Assembly (NCBI GenBank): GCA_945870175.1
Contig: CAMBRJ010000086.1
Span: 1 to 9,045 of the forward strand
Reading direction: 5' to 3'
Length of the DNA stretch: 9,045 bases
From: Gemmatimonas phototrophica
Lineage (GTDB): Bacteria; Gemmatimonadota; Gemmatimonadetes; Gemmatimonadales; Gemmatimonadaceae
Part shown: piece after piece, positions 1-6,614 of the stretch
Numbering within the stretch: the first letter of the stretch is position 1
Layout of the letters: each line of letters begins with the position of its first letter
Program-made: the position numbers and the translations under genes
The notes under the pieces: generated by a model
The model's input: only the letters and a program-made list of their open reading frames with translations
Database searches by the model: none
Told to the model about the DNA's origin: nothing

Positions 1-1
1 G

Positions 2-1492
2 CGCCGGCAGCAGCAGAAGCCGCGCATCACGGTCAGCTACGATGGCACGAACATTCGCGACGTGATCGCTGCCTTTGCCACCTTCTCCGGACGCACGATC
101 GTTGTCGGAAAGGACGTGTCGGGCGACGTCACCGCGGACATTGCCGACAAGCCGTGGGATGTGGCCCTCCAGGCCATCCTGCAGTCGCAGGGACTCGCGG
201 CCACCGAAGATGCCAGCGGCATCATCACGGTCGACAGCTACCGCAACCTCGCCACGAATCAGGCGCTCGAGCCGCTCGTGACGCAGATCATCGACATCAA
301 CTACTCGAAGGCCGCCGTGTTGCGCGGCACCGTGCAGCAGTTGCTGGCCCGTGATTGCACCGGCTTGACCACCATGGCCACGGGACGTGATATGGGCATG
401 CCGATGAATCAAGGCGGCGGCAGCGGCGGTCAGCAGGACCAGACGGCCGGACAAGGCTGTGTCGTGCGTGGCTCGGTGGCCGCCGACAGCGCGACCAACA
501 AGCTGATCATCACCGAAGTCCCGTCGCGTCTCCCGGAAATCGTCGCGCGCGTGCAGCAGCTCGACGTCCGCACGCCGCAGGTCGCCATCAAGGCGAAGAT
601 CATCTTCGTGAATCGCACGGGCATCCAGGACATCGGCCTCGCCTATGACCTTGGCACCGGCAACAAGCAGTTCTTCCAGCAGCTGGTGCCGCGCATCGAT
701 CCGAACACGCTGACCGCGGTTGATACCGACGGCGACGGCGTGCCGGATGCGACCGGTGGTGGCAAGGCGTACGAAGGGCCGGCGCGCATCGCGCTCGGCG
801 GCAACGCGCTCGCCGGTATCGCCAACGCCAACAATGCGATCAAGCCGAATGCGCTCAACCTGATCTACAGCACGGCGCTCGGTCGGTTTCAGCTCACCGC
901 GTTCCTCACTGCGCTGCAGACGTCGTCGCTGGCCGAGGTGCAGTCGGAGCCGAGCATCACGATTCTGAACAACCGCAGCGCCGAGATCTTCGTGGGACAG
1001 GAAATCCCGATTCGCGTGATCGACGCGAGCGCAGGCGGTGGTGGACAGGCCGGCGGTGGCGGTGGCGGTGGCGGTGGCGGCGGACAGGGGCAGCCGAATG
1101 CGGCGGCCTTCTTCCCCCGCGCCACGGTCTCGAAGGAAGAGGCTGGCATCAAGCTCTCCGTGACGCCGCAGATTACCAACAACCGTATGGTGCTGATGAA
1201 GATCAAGGCGGAGAACTCGAGTGCGGAAATCGCGGCCACCGACGTGGGCGTGATCTTCAACCGCCAGCGTGCGGAGTCGCAGGTGTTGGTGGCCGATGGC
1301 GAAGCCGCGGTGATCGGCGGACTCACCGTCACCGAGACGAACCGCTTCCGCAGCGGCATCCCGATTCTCATGAATCTCCCGTTCGTCGGTCGCTTGTTCT
1401 CGCAGAACTCCAAGAACGAAACGAAGCGCGACCTGCTCATCCTGGTGACCCCGCACATCCTGGATGATGGTGCGATCCCGCCGAGCCGCTGA
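2..1492 (+). CDS. pilQ: Secretin, probable type IV pilus outer-membrane channel PilQ (5' truncated)
   Basis: This is the C-terminal 496 residues of a secretin. The reading frame is open to the left edge, so the true start and any signal peptide or AMIN domains lie outside the window. Secretins form multimeric outer-membrane gates; PilQ lets the pilus fibre through. Visible in order are an STN/N0-type domain (about residues 15-75, IRDVIAAFATFSGRTIVV), an N1-type secretin_N domain (about 95-200, ending in TNKLIITEVPSRL and VQQLD), and the secretin core (about 200-490). The core carries EIPIRV, VTPQI, AVIGGL, a proline-rich IPILMNLPFVGRLF segment and a closing DLLILVTPHIL strand. The protein stops about ten residues after that strand, with no S-domain tail, which fits PilQ better than GspD. 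Downstream aroC/aroK also favours PilQ, since pilQ-aroK linkage is known in other bacteria. Secretin family membership is near certain; the PilQ assignment is likely. Confidence 0.87.
   Translation, partial: RRQQQKPRITVSYDGTNIRDVIAAFATFSGRTIVVGKDVSGDVTADIADKPWDVALQAILQSQGLAATEDASGIITVDSYRNLATNQALEPLVTQIIDINYSKAAVLRGTVQQLLARDCTGLTTMATGRDMGMPMNQGGGSGGQQDQTAGQGCVVRGSVAADSATNKLIITEVPSRLPEIVARVQQLDVRTPQVAIKAKIIFVNRTGIQDIGLAYDLGTGNKQFFQQLVPRIDPNTLTAVDTDGDGVPDATGGGKAYEGPARIALGGNALAGIANANNAIKPNALNLIYSTALGRFQLTAFLTALQTSSLAEVQSEPSITILNNRSAEIFVGQEIPIRVIDASAGGGGQAGGGGGGGGGGGQGQPNAAAFFPRATVSKEEAGIKLSVTPQITNNRMVLMKIKAENSSAEIAATDVGVIFNRQRAESQVLVADGEAAVIGGLTVTETNRFRSGIPILMNLPFVGRLFSQNSKNETKRDLLILVTPHILDDGAIPPSR
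356..460 (+). other. Cysteine-bracketed Gly/Gln/Met loop in the secretin N1 domain
   Basis: Codons 356-358 and 458-460 encode the only two cysteines in the visible secretin. Between them lie 33 residues rich in Gly, Gln, Met and Thr (for example MGMPMNQGGGSGGQQDQ). The segment falls between the helix ending in QQLLAR and the conserved strand that contains the TNKLIIT motif, a usual place for a variable loop in secretin_N domains. A disulfide closing the loop in the periplasm is inferred, not shown. Confidence 0.6.
722..748 (+). other. Calcium-loop-like motif DTDGDGVPD in the secretin
   Basis: The translation reads DTDGDGVPD, which matches the DxDxDGxxD pattern of EF-hand-like and thrombospondin type 3 calcium-binding loops. 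It lies in a roughly 30-residue segment between the first secretin-core strand (VAIKAKIIFVNR) and the helix containing LTAFLTALQ. In related secretins this stretch is variable. Calcium binding is inferred from the motif alone. Confidence 0.6.
1052..1084 (+). repeat. In-frame GGCGGT hexamer repeat encoding 11 consecutive glycines
   Basis: Positions 1052-1075 are four exact copies of ggcggt, followed by three more glycine codons (ggc ggc gga), giving Gly11. Four further glycines lie just upstream at 1034-1045, separated by Gln-Ala. The tract sits between EIPIRV and the strand leading to VTPQI, the part of a secretin that contributes to the central gate. Changes by whole repeat units would add or remove Gly-Gly without a frameshift. 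Confidence 0.85.
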
Positions 1493-1508
1493 CGCCACGA
1501 GAACTCAC

Positions 1509-3926
1509 ATGACCATGTCTGATTTTATCGCGGGCCGCCGTACGCTGCGGCCCTCACCTCGCACCGCCCGGTCGGTCGCCCTCGCGGCGCTGGCCGCACT
1601 CACCGCCCTCGGCGCGTGCAGCGGTGACGAAGTGATCGATCCGCCATTCCGGGACACGATTGTGCCGCGTGTTCAGGTGGCGAAGGGCAATACGGTCGCG
1701 GACACGCTGCTGTCCATGACCGTGAATGCCACCGACAACATCGGTCTCAAGCGCGTACGCGTGCTCCTGGCCGGTGGCATCAGCGCAACCTACGATAAGG
1801 TCATGACGAGCGCCGTCACGTCGCTCACCGTAAACGTGAACATCCGGGTGCCGAACAACGCTCCGATTGGCGCCACCGTGAATGCGCGGGCCATCGCGAT
1901 CGACGGCGCGGGAAATCTGTCCGACACCGCGCGCGTCGCGCTCACCGTCGGCAATCTCGAACCGCCGCAGGCCATCCTGACCAGCCCGGTCACCGGATCG
2001 CCGGTCGTCAGCGGCAAGTCGCTCGTGGTCTCGTTCTCCGGGAAGGCGCGCTACAAGGTGCGTACGCTCGGCTACGAAATCACCGGCGCGTATAACGTGA
2101 AGGACTCCGCGTCCTTCGGTAATCCGCTCAAGGACTCCGTTGCGGTGCTCGACACGCTCGTCGTGCCGGATACCGTGAAGGGGCAGATCATCACCGTCAC
2201 GCCGTTCGTGACCGACTCGCTCAATCAGCGGGTGCTTGGGGCTGCCGTGCAGTACGTGGTACAGAGTCCGGCGAACGCGACCACGGTTCCGATCGTGCGC
2301 ACCGGTGTCGCCGCGCGACTCGAAGTGCAGGACACGGTGTTCGTGGAAGCCACAGATCCGGTAGGCATCTCGGTACTTGGCTACGAAGTGCGCACCCTGA
2401 CCGGGCAGCTCGTCGTTGCGGACTCCGTCACCTCGACCGGCGGCTTCTCGACGCTGCTTCGTACCTTCCGCTCCCGGGTACCGGTCACGGTGTTCCCGAC
2501 CCTGGTCACCGTCGCGGGCTTTGCCCGCAATGCGAACGGTCGTCGCGATGTGGCGCGCTATACGTCGGGCGCGCTGCGCCTCGACACGGTCGCGGTCGTC
2601 GCCGGCTACACTAGTCCGTTGCCCAGCGGTGGAAAGGTGGCTGATGCATTCTACTTCCCGCGGACCGATCGGATCTACCTGTCGAACATCGAGCGCAACT
2701 GGCTCGAGGTCTATAATATGGCCGACTCGACGTTCCGCACGCCGATCGCCGTGGGCTCGCGCCCGTGGGGCATCGCGCCGTGGCCGCGCAACCGCGAGGG
2801 GAGCATGGGCGACACGCTGCTCGTGGCGAATTCCGGCGGAACCAACATCAGCTATGTCGACCTGAGGGCGGGGACGACGGGCCGTGAAGTATTCCGCTAC
2901 GCGCTGCCAAACATCGTCGCCTATAGCATCACGACGGTACGGTCGCAGGCCACCGATGCGCCGATGACGCAGCGTACGCTATATGATTTCAGCGATCGTC
3001 CGCAGTATCTCGCGGTCACCTGCAACGGCGCGACCACGCCAGGCGCGCCGTGTCGCGACATCATCGCGGTGTACTCCACCACACCCACGCCGGGTCAGTC
3101 GGTGCCGTTCCCGAACCAGGGCACCCTCCGCTGGGAAAATCTCACGCAGCGCACGTCGCACTTCTTCTTCGAGCAGGCGATGGGCCAGTCGGAAGGCCGC
3201 TCGGACACGCTGGAAGTCGAACGCTTCGCCGCGGCCGGCTTCGGTAAGGATTCGCTGCTGTTGCCCTACAAGCAGAACGTGCCGAACGGCAGCGGCGGCT
3301 TCTTCTCCTACTCAGTCGTCGTCCGGCTCGACAAGCTGGCCTTCCGCGACACCACCTTCGTGCGCGGCTCAGGCAACTTCCGCCGTGCGGTGTTCGGGGA
3401 AGGCGGATCGGTGCTCGGCAGCCGCGCCATGACGTACGACGCGACGATGGGCATGGACTCCACACCGCCCACGCCTGTGATTGACCGCGGTGTCTCCCGT
3501 CCGCTCGATGTCACCGATTTCGTGGCGAACACCTTCTCCCGCGTCCAGGGCGTCGGCATCAACTTCGACGGCGAGTTGAATGCGGTGAAGGGCGACTCCA
3601 CGTATCTGTTCGATCGCACGCTCCGCTTGCAGGGCATCCTGCAGTCACGGCCCAGCGGTGGCGGGCTCGACTTTCATCCGCTCAACACGGGAGCCAACTC
3701 CACGCTCCGCACTCGCCTCGCATTCATCGCGTCGAGCGAGCCGGTCATCGACGTGTTCGACACGTACTGCTATCGCAAGATCGCCTCGATCCCGATTCGC
3801 GACCCGATCATTGGACCGGTGCGTGCCACCACGCGTCCGAATGGCCAGCTGGTGCTCGTCGGCGCCACGATTCGCGGTGTCACCGTGGTCGCGTTGCCCG
3901 ACAACTTCACCACCAGCTGCCAGTAA
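1509..3926 (+). CDS. Predicted outer-membrane lipoprotein with Ig-like domains and a probable beta-propeller
   Basis: I do not recognise this 805-residue protein as a named family. The ATG at 1509 gives a twin-arginine-containing n-region, a hydrophobic stretch (about residues 22-34) and the lipobox LGAC with the lipidated cysteine at 37. Ser follows at +2, which suggests outer-membrane sorting. A GAGA at 1499-1502 could act as a weak ribosome site. Residues of about 45-370 look like three Ig-like beta-sandwich domains (TDNIGL, TDPVGI and two LGYE[IV] strands). From about residue 373 to the end the pattern resembles YVTN/NHL-type propeller blades (DRIYLSNIERNWLEVYNM, then GDTLLVANSGG). Apart from Cys37 there are four cysteines (505, 515, 754, 804), which could form disulfides. 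The gene starts 16 nt after the secretin stop, so co-transcription is likely. An ATG at 1464 is also in frame but would put 15 extra residues before the signal. A role in pilus or surface assembly is a guess from position. Confidence 0.8.
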   Translation: MTMSDFIAGRRTLRPSPRTARSVALAALAALTALGACSGDEVIDPPFRDTIVPRVQVAKGNTVADTLLSMTVNATDNIGLKRVRVLLAGGISATYDKVMTSAVTSLTVNVNIRVPNNAPIGATVNARAIAIDGAGNLSDTARVALTVGNLEPPQAILTSPVTGSPVVSGKSLVVSFSGKARYKVRTLGYEITGAYNVKDSASFGNPLKDSVAVLDTLVVPDTVKGQIITVTPFVTDSLNQRVLGAAVQYVVQSPANATTVPIVRTGVAARLEVQDTVFVEATDPVGISVLGYEVRTLTGQLVVADSVTSTGGFSTLLRTFRSRVPVTVFPTLVTVAGFARNANGRRDVARYTSGALRLDTVAVVAGYTSPLPSGGKVADAFYFPRTDRIYLSNIERNWLEVYNMADSTFRTPIAVGSRPWGIAPWPRNREGSMGDTLLVANSGGTNISYVDLRAGTTGREVFRYALPNIVAYSITTVRSQATDAPMTQRTLYDFSDRPQYLAVTCNGATTPGAPCRDIIAVYSTTPTPGQSVPFPNQGTLRWENLTQRTSHFFFEQAMGQSEGRSDTLEVERFAAAGFGKDSLLLPYKQNVPNGSGGFFSYSVVVRLDKLAFRDTTFVRGSGNFRRAVFGEGGSVLGSRAMTYDATMGMDSTPPTPVIDRGVSRPLDVTDFVANTFSRVQGVGINFDGELNAVKGDSTYLFDRTLRLQGILQSRPSGGGLDFHPLNTGANSTLRTRLAFIASSEPVIDVFDTYCYRKIASIPIRDPIIGPVRATTRPNGQLVLVGATIRGVTVVALPDNFTTSCQ

Positions 3927-3961
3927 CGCCGCGGAACGCAGTTGATCGAAGCCGACAGTCG

Positions 3962-3993
3962 CACGGCCCCGAGGCAGTTGCCTCGGGGCCGTG
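3962..3993 (+). terminator. Strong 15-bp perfect hairpin after the lipoprotein gene, possible terminator
   Basis: The arms CACGGCCCCGAGGCA (3962-3976) and TGCCTCGGGGCCGTG (3979-3993) are perfectly complementary around a GT centre; in practice this is a 14-bp stem with an AGTT tetraloop. It begins 35 nt after the lipoprotein stop codon. The sequence that follows (GTGCGTTGG) has no T tract, so it is not a textbook intrinsic terminator. It may end transcription inefficiently, need a factor, or protect the 3' end of the mRNA. Confidence 0.65.
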
Positions 3994-4121
3994 GTGCGTT
4001 GGTGCCGCCGCCACTTGGCACGTTCATATGGCGCAACGCTCCCGCCGCGCCTCCTCGCGTCATACGTTGTGACACGGGCCCCGGAACCACCGGCCTCCCT
4101 TCGCGTCTGCTTCGCACATTC
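3994..4121 (+). other. aroC leader region, promoter not identifiable
   Basis: This stretch separates the hairpin from the aroC start and is where a promoter for the aroC-aroK-DUF494-topA run would be expected. A TTGGCA at 4015-4020 resembles a -35 box, but there is no good -10 box 16-18 nt further on. No Shine-Dalgarno-like sequence precedes the aroC ATG: the last 15 bases are pyrimidine-rich. No riboswitch-like or T-box-like structure was recognised. Confidence 0.35.
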
Positions 4122-5312
4122 ATGCTCCGCTTCACCACCGCCGGCGAGTCCCATGGCCCGGCGCTCGTCTCGATCCTCGAAGGCCTACCGGCCGGTGTCC
4201 CCTTGCTGGCCGCCGACGTCGACGCCGACCTCGCCCGCCGACAGCAGGGGTACGGCCGAGGGCGCCGCATGCAGATCGAAACGGATCGCATCGAGTTCCT
4301 GTCGGGCGTGCGCGCCGGCGAGACGCTCGGCTCGCCGATCTCGATGCTGATCCGCAACAGCGACTGGCAGAACTGGCTCGAGATCATGGACCCGGCGCCG
4401 CGCGACGGCGACGCCGACGGCCCCCGGAAGCGGCAGGTGACGCGGGTGCGTCCGGGACACGCCGATCTCACGGGACTGCTCAAATACGATCGCACCGACG
4501 CCCGCGACATTCTCGAGCGTGCCTCGGCCCGTGAGACGACCGCGCGCGTGGCCTCCGGTGCCGTCTGTCGCGTGCTGTTGCGCGAACTGGGCATCCGGGT
4601 CGGTTCGCATCTGGTGCATCTTGGCGGAGTCGATGCGGCCCGTCCTACCGTACTGCCAGACGACATCAATGCCGCCTCGGACGCCTCGCCGTTGCGGACG
4701 CTTGATGCCGCGGCCGAGTCCGAGATGATCGCGCGCATCGATGCGGCCAAGAAGGACGGCAACACGCTGGGCGGTATTTGCGAGGTCGTCGTAACCGGCC
4801 TTCCTGTCGGACTGGGGTCGCACGTGTCGTGGGACCGGCGCCTTGATGGACGGTTGGGGCAGGCCATGCTCTCGATCCCGGCCGTGAAGGGCGTCGAAAT
4901 CGGACTGGGGTTCGAGGCCGCACGCCGCACCGGCGCGGAGGTGCACGATGAAATCGAGGCCGCCCTCGGGAACACCCGGATGGGCCACGTGCGCCGCAAG
5001 ACGAACCGGGCGGGGGGCACCGAAGGGGGCATGACCACCGGCGAGGAGCTGGTGATTCGCGTGGCGATGAAGCCCATTTCGACACTGATGCGTCCGCTAG
5101 GTACGGTTGACGTCGCGACCGGACAGGCGGCCTCAGCCGTTGCGGAACGAAGCGATGTTACCGCGGTACCCGCCATGGGCGTGATTGCCGAGGCGATGGC
5201 GGCGTTTGTGTTGGCCGATGCCCTGCTGGAAAAGTTCGGTGGTGACTCGCTGGGCGAGGTGCGGCGGAATCTCGACGCGTATCTCGCTCGATTGGACGAG
5301 CGGGCGGGGTGA
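4122..5312 (+). CDS. aroC: Chorismate synthase
   Basis: The enzyme converts 5-enolpyruvylshikimate-3-phosphate to chorismate in the cytoplasm, the last step of the shikimate pathway, using reduced FMN. The 396-residue length is normal for the family. Signature segments are in order: TTAGESHGPAL (residues 5-15, with catalytic-type His11), RQQGYGRGRRM, GSPISMLIRNSDWQNW, VRPGHADLTG (His113), ERASARETTARVASGA, SIPAVKGVEIGLGF, TNRAGGTEGGMTTGE (about 294-308), MKPISTL and AERSDVTAVPA (Arg343-Asp345). The ATG at 4122 places the conserved LRFTTAGESHG start right at the N-terminus; an upstream in-frame TTG at 3942 would translate through the hairpin. No clear ribosome site is visible. The gene overlaps aroK by 4 nt. 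All expected motifs are present, so the enzyme should be functional. Confidence 0.97.
   Translation: MLRFTTAGESHGPALVSILEGLPAGVPLLAADVDADLARRQQGYGRGRRMQIETDRIEFLSGVRAGETLGSPISMLIRNSDWQNWLEIMDPAPRDGDADGPRKRQVTRVRPGHADLTGLLKYDRTDARDILERASARETTARVASGAVCRVLLRELGIRVGSHLVHLGGVDAARPTVLPDDINAASDASPLRTLDAAAESEMIARIDAAKKDGNTLGGICEVVVTGLPVGLGSHVSWDRRLDGRLGQAMLSIPAVKGVEIGLGFEAARRTGAEVHDEIEAALGNTRMGHVRRKTNRAGGTEGGMTTGEELVIRVAMKPISTLMRPLGTVDVATGQAASAVAERSDVTAVPAMGVIAEAMAAFVLADALLEKFGGDSLGEVRRNLDAYLARLDERAG
5309..5312 (+). promoter_or_regulatory. GTGA stop-start overlap coupling aroC to aroK
   Basis: The aroK GTG start (5309-5311) overlaps the aroC TGA stop (5310-5312). Overlaps of this kind usually mean that ribosomes finishing the first gene reinitiate on the second. 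The start is the most upstream possible and puts the Walker A loop at residues 17-25, as expected for shikimate kinases with a short N-terminal lead. Confidence 0.75.
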
Positions 5313-5860
5313 CCCAGCCGGCTGGCCTTCAGATCGATGGGCACCTCGTGCTCGTCGGGCTGCCGGGGTCCGGCAAGTCCACCGTCGGTCGTGCGGTGGC
5401 GAAGCGCCTGTCGCGGCCGTTTTTGGACTTCGACGCAGAGCTCGAGCGACGGGAAGGGATTTCCGTCGCTCGGATCTTCGCCGAACGAGGGGAAGCGGCG
5501 TTCCGTGGTTTGGAATATTCGCTGACGCAGGAACTGGCCGCCGCGCCACCAATGGTGCTCGCGCCGGGGGGGGGATGGGTCACCATACCTGGCGCCATGG
5601 CGCTCCTGCGTCCTCCGGGGCGTATCATTCACCTTCAGATTTCGCCGAAGGAGGCGCTGCGACGCCTGACTCGGTCACGGATCGTTCGCCCGCTGCTTGC
5701 TCAAGCGGACCCGGCTATGGCCATGCAGTCCTTGTGGGACCGGCGATCTGGGCTGTACGCCCTGGCCGATGTGACGGTAGCGGTGGAAACTGTTGATTCA
5801 CAACGACTTATAGATTCCATAGTGGCGCTTGCCCACGACGGGAGTCCGGGGATAGGTTAG
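5309..5860 (+). CDS. aroK: Shikimate kinase
   Basis: The enzyme phosphorylates shikimate at the 3-hydroxyl with ATP, the fifth shikimate-pathway step. The 183 residues contain the full set of family motifs: Walker A GLPGSGKST (17-25), the substrate-binding DFD (Asp40, Asp42), FAERGEAAFRGLE with the shikimate-contacting Arg66, the Gly-Gly-Gly turn (87-89), the lid RIVRPLL (Arg124, Arg127), and a C-terminal DRRSGLYALAD segment near the adenine site. Length is close to the usual 165-180, with a short N-terminal lead before HLVLVGLPG. It starts inside the aroC stop codon and ends 3 nt before the DUF494 gene, so it is in the same operon. The Gly triplet is encoded within a run of nine G (5566-5574), which could slip. 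aroL is an equivalent name for the same activity; position downstream of pilQ favours aroK. Confidence 0.95.
   Translation: MTQPAGLQIDGHLVLVGLPGSGKSTVGRAVAKRLSRPFLDFDAELERREGISVARIFAERGEAAFRGLEYSLTQELAAAPPMVLAPGGGWVTIPGAMALLRPPGRIIHLQISPKEALRRLTRSRIVRPLLAQADPAMAMQSLWDRRSGLYALADVTVAVETVDSQRLIDSIVALAHDGSPGIG
5566..5574 (+). repeat. G9 homopolymer inside the aroK active-site glycine codons
   Basis: Nine consecutive G bases include the last base of a Pro codon, two GGG codons and the first two bases of a GGA codon. They encode the conserved Gly87-Gly89 turn of shikimate kinase. A one-base gain or loss would frameshift the enzyme after about residue 89. Confidence 0.8.
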
Positions 5861-5863
5861 GCG

Positions 5864-6292
5864 ATGAACGATCGGTGGACACCTGTCGTCGATGATTTGC
5901 GCGAACGATTCGCTGCCGACACGGATGTCGTGGAGGTTGAGGCCTATCTCTCGTTGCAAGGATATGACCGGCGACAGATTGGTGAGATTCTTTCACTTCT
6001 TTACAGCGATACTGCACCTCCGCGCGGATCGGGTGGTGCTGTGATGTCGCGCAACGGGCCGCTCCGCGTTCAGGGGCCGCACGAGCGCGGACGGTTTACC
6101 GCCGAAGCCTGGGGCTACCTGGTCAAGCTGGGTGGCTCCGGAGCGGTGAATCTCAACGATTTTGAGCAGTTGGTGGAGCGCGCGCTCGTCCATATCGACG
6201 GCCGCATCAGCCTCGCAGACATCCGCGGTATCGCGGAGGACGTGGGGGTCGATGATGGGGCGATGGACGGTGAGCGCTCCCAGGTACACTGA
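5864..6292 (+). CDS. DUF494 / Smg-family protein
   Basis: This is a 142-residue acidic, mostly helical protein with no signal peptide, membrane segment or catalytic motif. It resembles the Smg (DUF494) family: an N-terminal helical part with VVEVEAYLSLQGYDRRQIGEIL, a Gly/Arg-rich linker (about 50-75), then a C-terminal part with RFTAEAWGYLVKL, LNDFEQLVERAL and ISLADIRGIAEDV, where the family is best conserved. The molecular function of the family is not established. In enterobacteria smg lies between dprA and a topoisomerase-like zinc-finger gene (yrdD), and here the gene directly precedes topA, which fits that theme. The ATG lies 3 nt after the aroK stop with an AGG-containing stretch (5854-5863) just upstream; topA starts 4 nt after its stop. 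Family assignment rests on recalled sequence pattern and context. Confidence 0.75.
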   Translation: MNDRWTPVVDDLRERFAADTDVVEVEAYLSLQGYDRRQIGEILSLLYSDTAPPRGSGGAVMSRNGPLRVQGPHERGRFTAEAWGYLVKLGGSGAVNLNDFEQLVERALVHIDGRISLADIRGIAEDVGVDDGAMDGERSQVH

Positions 6293-6296
6293 GCTG

Positions 6297-6614
6297 ATGC
6301 CAATCAAGAAGGGCACGACCGCGGCGGGTAGCAGCCTGTCCAAGCCCGCCGCGAAGAAAGCCGTCAAGAAAGTGGCCAAAAAGGCCGCGAAGAAAACGGT
6401 GAAGAAGTCCACAGCGCCGGCCGTCGGCCTCGTCGCTGCGCCGTCGCCTGCGCGCAAGTCGGCCGCCAAAACCGTGGCTAAGTCGCCGGCGAAGACCGTG
6501 GCCAAAAAGGCCGCCGTCAAGTCCGCCGCCAAGAAGGCCAGCAGCACCAAGGCCCGAAGCCGTTCCCGTGTGGGCGTCGCGGCCCCGGACGACGACGAAC
6601 CCGCACTGGCCGGT
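6297..6614 (+). other. Histone-H1-like Lys/Ala-rich extension of topoisomerase I
   Basis: The first 106 residues of TopA, before the Toprim domain, consist mostly of Lys, Ala, Val, Ser and Pro in AAKK, VKK and SPAKTVAK units, and end in an SRSR patch and an acidic DDDE stretch. The segment is probably disordered and strongly basic. Such tails occur on histone H1-like and HU-like bacterial proteins, and on the C-terminus of actinobacterial TopA, where they bind DNA. Binding here is inferred. Confidence 0.8.

Noticed and set aside
889..1458. A 189-residue - strand frame with a polyproline run
   Set aside because: The prolines are just the complement of the secretin glycine repeat; the + strand secretin motifs explain this region.
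1464..1508. Earlier ATG start for the lipoprotein gene
   Set aside because: It overlaps the secretin by 29 nt and adds 15 residues before the signal peptide. The ATG at 1509 gives a more usual signal length and has GAGA at a suitable distance; the ATG at 1515 remains possible.
3770..5632. A 620-residue open frame on the - strand opposite aroC and parts of its neighbours
   Set aside because: It is rich in Arg, Ser and Pro, has no domain pattern, and overlaps the palindrome, aroC and aroK, all well supported on the other strand.
6162..6296. Earlier start for topA inside the DUF494 gene
   Set aside because: It would overlap most of the conserved C-terminal part of the DUF494 gene, and the added residues show no TopA similarity.
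6309..6570. A separate small histone-like gene in the Lys/Ala-rich region
   Set aside because: The basic segment is in frame and continuous with the TopA Toprim domain, with no stop or new start between them.
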